Below, piece by piece: positions 1 through 11,506 of a DNA stretch of 64,000 nt. Where the stretch lies: the NCBI GenBank assembly GCA_029204225.1, contig CM055101.1:32371683-32435682 (forward strand), in the 5' to 3' direction. Every line of letters begins with the position of its first letter. Positions within the stretch are counted from its first letter, which is position 1. Source of the stretch: Diphasiastrum complanatum. Lineage: Eukaryota > Streptophyta > Lycopodiopsida > Lycopodiales > Lycopodiaceae. A program made the translations under genes and the position numbers. The notes beneath the pieces were generated by a model. That model had not been told where the DNA came from and did not search any database. It saw only the letters and a list, made by a program, of their open reading frames with translations.

Positions 1-1073
1 GGAGGCTTTTCATAAAGTGTGACAAGACAACAACCTACAACTCCCTCATCAATACCAACATGTATATGGGAGAGTAGAGATAAGAAGCAATGCTCATATA
101 TTGAGGAAGATTATTATAACAAAGGGACAAATTGGAATGAAAATCTTATGCCAAAAATGTTGGCGTATGATATTTCTTATAAAGCAAAAAACCTGGATAC
201 ACCATACTTATTGATTTATTGCTTGTATGATTTTCATTGAAAATTGACTTTGCTACTCTCATGTTTGTAGGGAGTCATGATATTCCTATGATATTCTTTG
301 AAAAACTAACGTTTCTATGAATGAATCTATTAGTTATATACAAGGTTACCAAGAGGAGCACTTTTGTTTCAAAACATGTATTGGGAAACCAATGATTGGG
401 GCCTTGACTAGGCCCTTGGGAAACCAAATGACTGGGCCCTTGAATGCTAATAAGATAAAATCTTATTGTATTTTGAGTAGCTAGTAGCAATATAGGTCAA
501 GATTGGTTTGAGTAATAGACATAAATAGTTGCGTGGCCATAGATTCTAGGTCTTTTTTATTGAGTTTTGGTGACCTCTTCAGAAGTGTAAACTCATCCTT
601 AATGGAGATTCGTAAAGCCTTACAATGTAGAATGTCTTCTCATAACACAATCACATTTGAGTTTGACCCAAAAAAGAGTGACCTATTTTGACAACTTTTT
701 TTTTTTACAAACTTCATAAAACCATCATAATAAAAAATGAAATACCATATGAAGACAACACATGATTTTTGAGAATTCAAACCCCACAAAAATACAAGAG
801 GGCTCAAAATCTTTTTACATATATGACTCTTACAATACATTATCTAAATGATTTTCACCGGTTTTTTCAATCCAGAACCTGACATATTTTCAACACTCTC
901 TTTTTAAGCTAATGAAATTGAAGACTCATCTTCTTCATCAAAGTTAGTTAATTGACATATTCTAAAGTAATATCTTATGTTGATAAAAAAACCTTATAAG
1001 TCAACTTTTCTTTTTTGTTGAAGATGATGGTTGCAAGTCGCTCTTTTAAAATGGCTATAGTCGACTTTCGTAA
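1..1073. other. Gene-free AT-rich sequence
   Basis: No reading frame here looks like a known protein. The longest frames are under 75 codons and have low-complexity composition. I see no LTR ends, primer-binding sites or tandem repeats. It is probably decayed intergenic DNA. Confidence 0.5.
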
Positions 1074-1099
1074 ATGAAAAGTCATTGTCAACTTCATCT

Positions 1100-1400
1100 T
1101 ATTTTGCCTACATTGGGGGCAATGTTCTTTATAGCCAGGGAGAGTTACGGACTACAGGATACAGGCCTACTGGGCTACTCTGCATATATTCCGCAGGCCT
1201 CTTTACATTTACTGTTGGTTATGTATATTTCTGGTTACGCATTTTATATTAGTCATGTACAGGCCCCAGAGCCTTTTTATATGCTTATGACCTACACTGG
1301 GTCCTTTTTTATGACATTGACTGGCCTTGGGCCCTTATTATATGGTTATATGTGGAGTGGGGGCCCGTAGGAGGGCGCACTATTTTCCCTCCACATTTTG
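1100..1400 (+). other. GC-richer island, possible old LTR start
   Basis: A purine-rich run, ttgggggcaatg near 1113, resembles the polypurine tract that precedes the 3' LTR of many plant gypsy elements. It is followed by TGTTC and then about 270 bases rich in GGCC and GGGCCC. A 98-codon open frame crosses the stretch but has no family resemblance and is biased only by composition. A gypsy LTR remnant is the best guess; no matching second LTR was found in the window. Confidence 0.2.
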
Positions 1401-1542
1401 CTTTTATAATTTGTCTATTTTTTCTTGAGCCCAAATAAATCTCACGTTCCTTGTCTTGCACAAGTTGTAAACTATCATTATTTCATAGAAGATTGAAGGT
1501 TCGATAATTGTTGTTGGAGCTCTTAACTTGAAAGGCCTTGGA

Positions 1543-1607
1543 AAGTTTTTCAATTGATGATCTATTGAGCAAAGTTTTTCAATTGATGATCTATTGAGCA
1601 AATTCTT
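1543..1607. repeat. Two-copy 32-bp tandem duplication
   Basis: The phrase beginning agtttttcaattgatgatc occurs at about 1544 and again at about 1576, with no spacer and almost no divergence, which indicates a recent local duplication. Confidence 0.8.
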
Positions 1608-3390
1608 TTTGTTATTAAAAAAGTCCATCCACCATTGTTGATCAAATTCGTCAAAAAATTGATAAGTTACTTATATGTCTGATTACAAAAAATTTAATGA
1701 GGCAAATGAATCAACCTCACGATGTATTTTTTAGCCTTATGTTCTTCTAACATGGACGGGAGACAATGCTACAATCTTGACCTTAGTAGAAGACACATTA
1801 AGTAAAAATCATATCAAGTTAATGACATAATTGGTTTTGGTGCATATGATTTTTTTTTAACAAGAGTTCAAAGCATTTGTAAACATAATGTCTTCTTGCA
1901 TCTAAGCCTCTTGGAAGAATAACTAAACATTTGGTCAATGTGATCCTATGTGTAGCCCACCAACGAGAATTCTATTTTTACTTGTTTGAAAGAAAAAAAA
2001 TAGTCTACCAACATTGACAAGTATACCAGCACATTTTGATTTTTATTTTTTCTAACAATGTTGTCAGGTTGCAAACAAAGAGTTTTAGGAAGATTCTCAC
2101 CAAATTCGCATATCAAGTTTACGTACAATAGTAATTGTCAAATTTGAATTGTTTAAAATATTATGATAGCTCAAAATTACTTTGGATGGACTCCAAAGTG
2201 TCGTTGAATATAAGTGCCACAACCATATAAATCTAAATAAAATCTACCTCATTCAAATTTTTGACCACATTGCCAAAATGAGATAGTATCGTTATTTTTT
2301 GATCAATGGCAACAATGAGAAGGCCCAAATATTTTTGAAGACACTCTAGACATTTTTTTGATATTTGGCAAGCTTTTGTCTTTCAATTGTCGATTAATCT
2401 TTATGCACTTGAAGGGCCTTAGCAACATCCTCTAAAAATGTTGAAAGAACGTCTCTACTATGTATCCAGCCAACTGTCGGGTATAGAGCTTTGTCTCTAC
2501 ACAGTCGGTTAACCAATCATCTGGCTAAGCCGAACGCTCCACTCATTCACGAGCCTTTGCTTAGAATCTGCACTTCTTAATCAGACTACCATGTAACTCA
2601 AACAACTGAAGGAATGGCTAATTCTAATACTCCTCGATTCAACAACATTTCCATAATACATGGAACATGGCAATCATAATTCACAAACTTATTCTAAGCA
2701 TTCAGCATTGTAACTTCGGCCTGTCATCGCGAGTGACTTAGATAAGTTCTACTCACTTAACATTCATCAACAAATTCTACAGTCACAAACAGCAGATTGC
2801 TCAAGAGATAGGACTGTCAATTGACAGAAAAATTAATGCGCAAAACTTCACTGAGTATGTAATTGGTTTCGACCGGCCTTCCGAAGTAGTCAAGTAAATC
2901 TTTTAGAAGCTAAACTTAGCCTCTCAATCCTTAAAGCCCATAGCTATTGATATGAGCAATTCTGAATGGAAGAGCGTGAAAGGAATTCACTCCATGGAGT
3001 TGATTGTGAGATCAGTTATTTCTAGAGTTGTTGATGGGCAACTCTCTGTAGTAGACATGGGCAAAGAATTTCACAGGTAGACATAAATTTAATTGTTAAA
3101 ACAAATACTTTCGCACTAAGATTCAATAGTTATCAATTTATTAAATAGGTATAATATCTAGTGTAAAATTTTAGCATTCAAAGCATGAATTATCTGTGAG
3201 CATTTAAGAGGCTCTGGTTACTGGAATTAGCATGAATATGAGGAATACCAAAGGCTTCATTCTCTAAGCTCAAAGAATGAAGTCCTTGCTCCATGGTATG
3301 TTTTTCTGGCCATGCTAAGTATGTGGATTTCCAAACGTTAAGCTTGATAAACACATAGATTACTATACATTTTTTAAATCCACATGTATG
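1608..3390. other. Gene-free sequence
   Basis: About 1.8 kb of AT-rich DNA in which no protein family, LTR terminus or tandem array was recognised. Open frames (for example 1946-2128 and 3190-3405 on the minus strand) are short and have no recognisable motif. Confidence 0.45.
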
Positions 3391-3394
3391 TGAG

Positions 3395-3580
3395 CATGTT
3401 TTCACATGTGAGATGGGTAGTTAGGACCTAATCATAGGAGTTAGTTAGGTTGTTTGGTCAAATTTCTTATAATTTAGGAGCAAACTCCTCAAATCATGGA
3501 GGTAGATGAGTAACCTAACCATCAAATTGGCATAAATCTAGGGTTAGGTAAGATTGACATTTTAGGGAAAAAAATGTCAA
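3395..3580 (+). repeat. 5' portion of the interrupted 5' LTR of copia element C2
   Basis: This segment matches about 6205-6345 in the 3' LTR of C2. Both contain ggagttagttaggttgtttg-like text, then the caaactc-tcaaatca-gga-ggtagatgagtaacctaac block, then ggttaggtaagattg. After 3580 the match stops and it resumes near 4790, so the 5' LTR is split by about 1.2 kb of unrelated sequence. Confidence 0.6.
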
Positions 3581-4789
3581 GGCTCCTTGAAATTTTACAA
3601 ATGAAGTCAAGAAGTCCTCCTAATCCAAAAGTAGTGCCTCCAAATGTCCTCCAAGTAACCTGCAAGCTCCAAGATGCTCCCCAACTCCAATCTAGGATGC
3701 CTCCACCTGCAAGTAAGGAAGAATCTTCAAGCCTCCATGGATCTCTCCTCCACCTATGTCCCTAATCTTAATCACAAAGGTAGATAACAAGTGGCCTCAA
3801 GTATTCACCACCCAACCATAGCTAGCTAGCACATGCAATCCTGCAACTTGGCTAATCTAGCACCCCCTTGCTAACCAATAACTAATCACAAGCATACCAC
3901 CAAAAACCTAGCATACTTAAGATCCAAACCCTACTTATGTCCCATACCATAAGCAAGATCCAAACCCTAGGCATACTGCACACAAGAAAACACTCTATAC
4001 ACTAGTAGCCACACTAGAGCATAAGCATAACAAACAAAAGAGATCTCTCCTGCTCCCTATGGGCGCCCTCCTCCCCTCATATAGATGGCAAATTGGCACT
4101 CCCCAATACACTATGGAGTTCCATGCACAAGCAATGAGAAAGAGAGAGGCCTAGGGGAGTTAAAGAACCTTCACAGGCTTATGGAAGGTCAAGAGACTTC
4201 TTCCATAACCTATGACTCTTTGAATGCCTTTCTTGTGGGAGTTGGGAACTCAATGGACACCTTGGAAGTGCACCCTCCTACTAGGTCCCATTGCCCAAGT
4301 TGTGATTGTATACTTTGGTCCAAGACCAATAAAGTGATATGGTTCAAGGTTGAGGCCCAAGGTTTAGAAAAATAGCCAAAACACCCACGATAATGACTTT
4401 CTAACACCTCACTAGGTTCCATACCTCCAACCAAGGCATAGACACCTACTGGCCCTTATCCAAGGACACCAATACCTTAATCTAAAGGCACATACCCTTA
4501 ATACTAAGGGTACCTCTTTTCCAAGGGTAACTTGATTCCATACCTCCGACCAAGGTACAGTCAGTCACCTGCCCTTATCCAAAGGCACCTACCCTTAATC
4601 CTAAGGGTACCCATTATCCAAGGGTAACTTGATTCCATACCTCCGACCAAGGTACAGTCACTTGCCTGTCCTTATCCAAAGGCACCTACCCGTAATCCTA
4701 AGGGTACCCCTTATCCAAGGGTAACTTGCCATTTAGCCCCCAACACTAAATGGACATATAGGAGTCACTGAAGTATTGCCAGTTACATA
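3581..4789. mobile_element. About 1.2-kb insertion within the C2 5' LTR, class unknown
   Basis: This sequence is absent from the C2 3' LTR and is flanked on both sides by matching LTR sequence, so it is inserted relative to that LTR. It contains C-rich, CCTCC/CCAAG-rich text, a 96-codon open frame at 4085-4375 with no recognised domain, and a three-copy tandem repeat at 4417-4735. I could not identify terminal repeats or a clean target duplication, so the element class is unknown. A large deletion from the 3' copy is the alternative. Confidence 0.4.
4417..4735. repeat. Three-copy tandem repeat, about 98-119 bp
   Basis: Three units begin with ttccatacctcc at 4417, 4536 and 4633. Each continues with ccaaggtacag-like text, cccttatccaaaggcacc, taatcctaagggtacc and ccaagggtaacttg. 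Units 2 and 3 are about 97-100 bp and nearly identical; unit 1 is about 119 bp and more diverged. Internal inverted pairs (cccttatcc / ccaaggg) could form stems. Confidence 0.85.
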
Positions 4790-5166
4790 GGTATGTAATA
4801 TGTAACATGTTGGATTTTCACCTAACATCAAAGGAGAAGAGCCTCATTATACTTTGAATCTATCATTCCATACATGCAAGATAGATATCGAGAGCAAATT
4901 GGCAATATCGAGTTTTTCCTACACTAAACTTGATTACATTCATTCTTTGATAGCAAGCCATATTGGAGGCCGTGCCACACATGCGTGGAGTCGAATTTGC
5001 ATGTTTGATCATTGTTTTTGATTGCTCTTGATTGTGTGATCCAAAATTGCTAATCTAGATCAACAAATTGATGACTAGTTTTGCAATAGATTGGTAGATC
5101 AATCAAGTAATCACTCTTGGAGTCTTTTGTAGGCTCATTTATGGTCCTTAGTGCTTTACTTTAACA
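4790..5166 (+). repeat. 3' portion of the C2 5' LTR
   Basis: This aligns with the end of the C2 3' LTR (about 6400-6750) and, more distantly, with the LTR of element C. Shared text includes ctcttggagtc, aggctcatttatggtcct and the terminal ttaaca. It ends in CA directly before a primer-binding site at 5167, so the 3' edge is firm. The 5' edge is set by the inserted block. Confidence 0.65.
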
Positions 5167-5179
5167 TGGTATCAGAGCC
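5167..5179 (+). other. Primer-binding site of C2 (initiator tRNA-Met type)
   Basis: tggtatcagagcc lies immediately after the LTR end. This is the usual PBS of plant copia elements, complementary to the 3' end of initiator tRNA-Met. The same string begins the leader of element C at 53314. Confidence 0.85.
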
Positions 5180-5779
5180 AAGTACAAGAGGATAATTAAT
5201 GATCAAAGCATAATCCATTTTTAACAAGTTTGCTGCTAGGAAACTAGTCTTGAGAGGGCGATTAGTGTGAAGTTTTATGATCCAAACTTGGTGAGGGTCA
5301 GCAGCCATACTTCCCACATGTGTGGGCACCTCAGTACTGCATTTAACTTCACATTTTCATAAGATCCAAACAATTTCATTTTGAAGCATCTTGATGAGTT
5401 TTTTGGTGCAAATCCTAGGGAAAGCATCAAAGTTCATTAGCCATCAATGAGATTTGACTTAGTGTCATGAAATTTAATCGAGGGTGAGTTCAAGCCTTTG
5501 AAATTTGTTTTACAAGTCTTGATGGTGAAATTTGTTTTACAAGTCTTGAAGAACCATCAAGACGAGGGAGAGAGATTTAGTCAATTTTTTTGTCCAAATC
5601 TTGCAAAAATTGATTAGATTTTATTGTATTTTGATTCAAACTCATCTTATCTCCATTCTATCTTTGTGAGGGAGTGTGAAGGCCATGACTAGAAGTCCAT
5701 AGTGAGGCTAGAAGTCAAATTTGAGAAGATCAAAATAAAGTGAAACCTTCACATACAAGAAAAAGACAAGACTAGCACT

Positions 5780-6110
5780 TCATTGCATCTGAACGAATTT
5801 TAGTAATGACCTCTTGAAGGAGGTAGCCTCTTGTACATCGGCCAAGGAAGCTTGGGATTTTTTAAAAGCTACATATGAATCCAACAACACTTCAAGGGTG
5901 CTTATGCTAAGAAACCAAGTCTTGCAAAGCATGAGGAGAAGTGATGAAAGTGCACAAGAATACGTGCTAAGCATCAAGTCTCTCAACAAAGAACTAGCTT
6001 CTATTGGAGACATGATACTGATAATGAGCTAGTACAAGTGATCCTCAATGGCTTAGGAGATAAGTTCTCCAATTTGGTTCAAAACTTTGCTATCCAAGAG
6101 GTCATAGGAT
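5780..6110 (+). pseudogene. Copia gag fragment of element C2
   Basis: The frame read across 5814-6032 carries EVASCTSAKEAWDFLKATYE and SMRRSDESAQEY, closely matching the Gag of element C (54119-54736), whose equivalent residues are EVSACTNAKEAWESLKSIYE and SMRRSEESAQDY. This is the UBN2-type Gag core. Upstream codons (FALHC) continue the match before the first ATG, and downstream matches (SNLVQ-type text near 6070) continue out of frame, so the gene is truncated and frameshifted. No zinc knuckle, protease or polymerase follows before the 3' LTR, so C2 is internally deleted. Confidence 0.75.
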
Positions 6111-6111
6111 G

Positions 6112-6750
6112 AGTTCCATATTTTTTTTGATGTACATTGTAAATCACATGCGTGAAACCAATTTGCCATGTGTATAGACTAGTCTAGATAGGTTAGATCA
6201 TGATTATAGAGATTAGTTAGGTTGTTTGCTCAAGTTCCTAAAGTATAGGGCCAAACTCTTCAAATCAAGGAGGTAGATGAGTAACCTAACTCCCAAGTTG
6301 GAAAACCTAAAGGTTAGGTAAGATTGAAATGTTTTAGATCAACCAAATGTCAATTAGACACCTGAAAACATGTGGGACTTTCACCAACCAGCTGAGGAGA
6401 AGATCCCTATTTTACTTTCAATCTATCATTCCATTGATGCAAGATCAAGATTTGAAAGCTTTTTTACTATCTCGAGTTTTTCCCTCATTTGTGTGGTAAT
6501 CTTATGATGCAATTGTAAACAACACTTGATTAGAATCATTCTTAGCTTGCAAGCCATACCACACATGTGTGGAGTCAAATTTGCTCGATTTGATCATTCT
6601 TTTGATTGCCTTTTGATTGTGTGATCTAAATTGTCATTCTAGATCAAAGAATTGGAGTCTAGTTTTGCAATAGATAGTTCAATCAATCAATCAATCACTC
6701 TTGGAGTCCTTTTTAGGCTCATTTATGGTCCTAAGTACTATACTATAATA
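6112..6750 (+). repeat. 3' LTR of copia element C2
   Basis: It is collinear with the two halves of the 5' LTR (3395-3580 and 4790-5166): ggaggtagatgagtaacc, ggttaggtaagattg, atctatcattccat, atgtgtggagtc, tcactcttggagtcc and atttatggtcct in the same order. The terminus is eroded (actataata instead of ttaaca) and the 5' edge is approximate. Divergence from the 5' copy is clear, so C2 is much older than C. Confidence 0.65.
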
Positions 6751-7312
6751 GCGTGGACCTTATCTATACCTTTTAAGCTACATAACGTTGCTACTTCATG
6801 GCATTCTGGGTATATACCTCTTAGCTTGGAACACATTGTGATTTTTTGTACTATCAATTATTGGAACAACTATGTTTTTGTGCCACTTATGGACTATTAT
6901 TTGTACTAAGATATTCACTTTAGTACCTATTTGAACACATGGTCTATTTAGTTGGCTTGCTTTTGGGCAAAGCTCCTAGTTATTTTTAATGCAATTTTTA
7001 CATTTGTTACAAGAATTTCATATGCATCATTCTAGATTCCACCGTCACAAGGCAATTTTTACTTTTGAGGTTTTCTTACATTATATGTGTGTGCCTTAGG
7101 AGCTCTCCTATGCTATTATCAAAACATTCCTAGATAAAATGAAGTCTTTGGTATCCACCTTTTGTTAATCATGCCAAAAATGTATGACTATTAATTACTC
7201 TCATAGCTCCAATTTGCAAGTATTTCTATTTTCTAATATGATAGCACAAATATTCCTCTACAAGACCATCTCCTTAATCCTAGTTTGGTATTAAATATCA
7301 GTTTAATGCTCC
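6751..7312. other. Gene-free sequence
   Basis: AT-rich sequence with no recognised coding or repeat signature. An 85-codon open frame overlapping the LTR end at 6652-6909 has no family resemblance. Confidence 0.45.
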
Positions 7313-7508
7313 TTTGTGTCTCACCTTAGTAGACTTGTCATTCCCTTGGTAGTAAAGACAATGAAGTTTCCTTGTGTTTCATCTTGGTAGACTTGTCATT
7401 CCCTTGGTAGTAAAGACAATGAGGTTTCCTTGTGTTTTCTACAACATATGCATATGTTGGAACATTGTTTCCTTGTGTCTTCTACAACATATGCATATAT
7501 TGGAATGT
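7313..7508. repeat. Two adjacent short tandem duplications
   Basis: A unit of about 58 bp containing agacttgtcattcccttgg occurs twice (about 7330 and 7388). It is followed by a unit of about 60 bp containing tctacaacatatgcatat, also twice (about 7437 and 7480). The copies differ at a few bases. Confidence 0.8.
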
Positions 7509-7697
7509 TATTCCTATCTTCCAATCTCTTATTTGACATCCACATTTTTGCACCCTCTTCAATATGTGCATTTTGGTAGTATTACCCCTATTCAACATCG
7601 GCATCCTTATTTTGTGAGAGCATTTTTATCGACTACAACATTGTCATTTTGAGGTCATAGCATTTTAACTATACATACAATGAGGACATTAACTTTT

Positions 7698-7822
<125 letters not shown>

Positions 7823-7824
7823 GT

Positions 7825-8231
7825 TGATGTCATGCCCTTAACTAATTGTGGTTAGCTTTATTTGACCATGGAGTCAATCTCGTAGTCGGTCAAGGGGGCC
7901 CACCTCAGCCCGTATATTAATTATAATGATGTGAGTATTGGGGGCCTCATAACATATTATCATAATTAATGACTTGGTAAGGCCTAAAACCTATGATGGT
8001 GGATTTTGCATGGAATTGGCGCTGACTCATGATCAAGTAGTGGTAGATGTGGCTCAGTTAAGTTGCAAATGTGTCGAGGGCTCTCACTTTGACCACCATT
8101 TAAGATATTGTTGTTGTCCATAGCTCGAGGGCGAGGGCTAGATTTGATCTATCTAGGTTGTTGGGTTGGCTTGTTCCACCATCCATTCTTTGTATTCAGT
8201 CTCCTAGTCAAGGTTTATGTTGTTCTTTATA
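7825..8231 (+). repeat. LTR-like sequence followed by a degenerate PBS
   Basis: The block starts with TGATGTCATGCCC and ends in ttctttata directly before ttggaatcagagc (8232-8244), one substitution away from the tRNA-Met primer-binding site. The arrangement of LTR, PBS and leader on the plus strand suggests the 5' end of an LTR element. No gag or second LTR was found downstream, and the element continues into unrecognised DNA. Exact edges are uncertain. Confidence 0.45.
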
Positions 8232-8244
8232 TTGGAATCAGAGC

Positions 8245-9490
8245 TTCAGCTAGGAGCGTATACTAACAGGTGGCAAGTGGCAAAACCAATGATTCGAGAG
8301 GTTCTTGAATGCTTTGGTGAGAGCTTGGAAGCTTCGAGTTTTCAGAATTCATGAAATTTTGTCACATAAGAAAGTTTCTTGGTTGCAAGATGTTTTAGCA
8401 TAAAATTTGTGGAATAATTGTTGTAGGTTGTATCAGCCCCAACAATTTGAAAATTCCAGCAATAAGAATGCTAAATTTTCACCTTACAATTCTAATTTTT
8501 GTTTTGCTTGCAAAGTGCACAAGAATGAGCTTACAGAAAGAGTTGGTTTTTGGTATTTATTAGCTTGCAAATACTCTATTTCTGCAATAAAATTTCAATG
8601 GTTAAAATTTATTCTTTTGTTTTAGTTCAAGGAAAGTGCAATATTGGTTTGGAGTGCAGTCAAAAAATCAAGAAATGGGTCTTTATTGATTTATTCCATA
8701 GCCATCTAATTTGATTTTAAATTTATGATTTTGCAAAGCTCTTTTGTAAATTGTAAAAAAATGCTTAAAGTACTGCACTTTCTAACAAAGAAACCTTGGA
8801 TTAAAGCATAGTGTGGTCAGGGAATAAAACTGAAAAATCGAAAAAAGAGAATATTTATTGCTCTGATGGCGGATTTCCATGAAAGATGTGCAGCAGCAAT
8901 TCGAGGCTAATGAGTGCAACGAGGGTGGATTTCTCGCAGAAATTGTCTTTTCTAATTAGTCTTGTGTGCGGAGATGCAAGAGGATTCTATTGCATCTATG
9001 GCGCTCTTCTACAAGCAGATCTTAGCGCATCCGAGCACGATCTTTTGTGTGTAATATTGCAGGGCGGAATGGCAAATTGAGTCATTGTCCACGCAAACAG
9101 GGCATTAGTTGGCAAGCATGTCGTTGGCCGCGGGAACTCTAGAAATACTCTGTTGGCTGGTTGAGAGCGCGAGTGAGAGAACTCTGCTGGCCACGACCTG
9201 CTGGAGCGTGAATTAGAGGGGGGCCAGACAGAGAGAGGTTATACTTTAGTTTTTACTTTATTTTATTTTTTTGCTGATGACAGGTGGGGCTAGAATAATC
9301 TGGAACAAGGTCTTTGTTGCTTAAGATTTAGCGCAAGTGTAAGACTGAAATGCAGGCATTGAGTTCACAAAAATCAGGCATTTTTTTATGATTCATTGCA
9401 GAAGTCTAATGAACCTTTGCACAATTGTTTTGAACTTTGGGTTTCACAATTCAAATAAATTGTTTAAGTGCATGAACGTAGTACCAAAAC
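8245..9490. other. Gene-free sequence
   Basis: Nothing recognisable was found. A 64-codon frame at 8886-9080 and a 102-codon frame at 9388-9696 have no protein-family motif; the latter runs into an LTR fragment and is not coding. Confidence 0.4.
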
Positions 9491-9494
9491 GCTG

Positions 9495-9925
9495 GACAAC
9501 GATTGCAGCCACCCACGATCTCCTACAGACAACACATCCACTCTGTACTTTCTACATCTGCGCACCTGTGATATTATGTATATATACTGGACACCATTTG
9601 TGTATTCAGGTTGAGAAGTTGTCGAAGAGAGTTGAAGAAGATGAGATAGACGAAGTAGATGCCCTGTGCATTGATTTTTCATTTTGTCAGAATTAAGGTT
9701 TCATTCCTTTTTACAGATTAAAATAAGCTTCACAGGGCACGCGGTTTCGTCCGCTACTGTCTTATGCTCTACCGCATTATTGACATGTATACATGATATA
9801 CTTAATCTAATACAATTCTTTGTTCTGCATTCAAATCTGTGTTAATATTGCTATGCTTATTATTCATTCTGTGTGATCTTTCTAGTTTTGCTTTCTGGTA
9901 ATATACGACTAACATTTAGTCTTAT
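9495..9925 (+). repeat. LTR fragment of the element-E copia family
   Basis: It is similar to 24620-25070 in the 3' LTR of element E. Shared text includes gcagccacc, ctcctacagac, cacatccact-tgtactttct, gaagtagatgccct, gcacgcagtttcgtccgct and cattattgacatgtata. No internal element sequence is attached, so this is a solo or truncated LTR. Confidence 0.65.
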
Positions 9926-9954
9926 TGAATTATAATTTGTATCGAATAGTATGA

Positions 9955-10183
9955 AGCAGACATGCGCGTCCGGGAGGTTTTTTTCCCATTTTTGCGCCCG
10001 CGTCCAGTGCCCGAGCGCGTCCGACCCCCGGGCGCGGGGTTGGGCATGTCCACTTTTTTTTTTTTTGAGCTAAAATACACGTACTTTTTTTTCAAAAAAA
10101 AATTGCACCCACCCCGGACACGCCCACCCCCAGATGCACCCGGGCACGGACGCGCGTTCAAGCCCAGCCCCCGCTTCCTAAGG
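9955..10183. mobile_element. GC-rich fold-back island, possible MITE
   Basis: About 225 bases far richer in GC than the surroundings. The left half (gcgcgtccggg, cgagcgcgtccgac, gggcatgtccac, then a T run) is roughly the reverse complement of the right half (A run, then ggacacgcccaccccc, cccgggcacggacgcgcg), so the segment can fold into one long imperfect hairpin with T/A tracts at the centre. The string gtatgaag flanks it at about 9950 and 10183 and could be an 8-bp target duplication of the hAT type. The overlapping 93- and 103-codon frames on the two strands follow from the inverted repeat. Confidence 0.5.
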
Positions 10184-10189
10184 TATGAA

Positions 10190-11500
10190 GTATATTTTGC
10201 TTTATCGATTAAATCGTTTGAATGTAGTACCAAAACTCACTAAAATGATAATTTGTATAGAATTGTATGAAGTATATTTGTGTTTGTCTAATATAAAACT
10301 CCAAATTGGACATTCTTGTAAAATCTATTTTAAGAAACTTCTGAGCTTGATCTTATTTTTTATTATGGGTTGCTCAAAGGGCAATCTATTCATGAATTGC
10401 TGGCGACTATTGAAAAATCATGAGGAATGTGTTACGATACCAATGTTATTATTAGTCGATAAAACATTTGCTAGTGTCAAAAAGGCTCTCAAGGGCATGC
10501 TAAAGATCGAACGGCCGCAATAAGAAGAGTGCTAGAAAAAAGAGCAAAGTGTGAGGCTTTTTATGAACTCAATAAAGAACTTAAGCAAAGATCTAAACAT
10601 AATGGGCAATACTCTAAAAGCTCATTTGGGACTAATTTTTATTTTTAGTTTTATAGAAGCCTATAGTATTCCAACCCGATGATAGGCTTCAATAAATCTT
10701 TCACTTAATCAAAATTGTTCCTAAAATATGATTATTTATTAAAAAAGAGGATAGAAAATAGCTCTAGTTAATCATTTCCTCCTACTAAATCTGCCATGAT
10801 GAAGGGTAATGGTCGAGACCTAAGATCTTTTACCCTTCAACAATTACCCTTAATATTTATTCTTTTGAAAATTCCTAGGCAACCAAGAAATGTCACCACT
10901 ATAAATTTAAGGTCGTGGCAAAGGGATCGTAAACTAATGGATGAACTGTAATTGAATCACTTTTCTCAAATTTACAAAATCGGAAACCCTTATAATCTAT
11001 TTCTTTATTTAGAATATATTTGTGAATTTCTTGATATCATGAAATGAGTAACTTCATTTTATGTGATTCCTAGGGAGGTAGTAGTCACTACCTAAGGACC
11101 TTGGACGATGTCACATGAAAAGCTAATAACATCCGTCTAGAACCATGACTTAGTTTTGTGAATTATTTGCATGCATTAAGAGTGGAAACCAAGGATATTG
11201 GCACGAACTTTCCTATTACCTTGACCCCATGTAGATTTGCTATTATGATTTGCAAAGGTCAGTTTCTCTCGATTTTGAAAATTATAGCCCCTCTAAATTT
11301 TATAGGAAACTCGTTAAGTTGCTTACAAAGTGGGAGAGGATAGAGTATTAGAATAGGAGAGAACATTTGTGGCATAGCTTCCAAGAGGAGCTTGTTAGAT
11401 AGGGATAGGTCCAAAATCTGAGTGACAACACTTTGATTTGATTCAATCTTGCTTTGTTCTGAATCCATTGTTTTGAGCATCCTACACAAGAAACTGAAGA
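10190..11500. other. Gene-free sequence
   Basis: No recognisable gene or LTR. A 112-codon frame at 10185-10523 has no known motif. Short direct repeats (ataatttgtat-gaat-gtatgaag near 9935 and 10247; gtagtaccaaaac near 9480 and 10217) hint at old rearranged repeats. Confidence 0.4.
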
Positions 11501-11506
11501 TCATGA

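Noticed and set aside
1074-1370. 98-codon plus frame with hydrophobic stretches
   Set aside because: No recognisable family, and it sits in a GGCC-rich LTR-like block; hydrophobicity follows from T-rich codons.
3945-3975. Telomere-like aaaccctag text
   Set aside because: Only isolated single units, not a TTTAGGG array.
9922-10243. 93- and 103-codon frames on opposite strands
   Set aside because: They mirror each other because the segment is a GC-rich inverted repeat; no protein motif.
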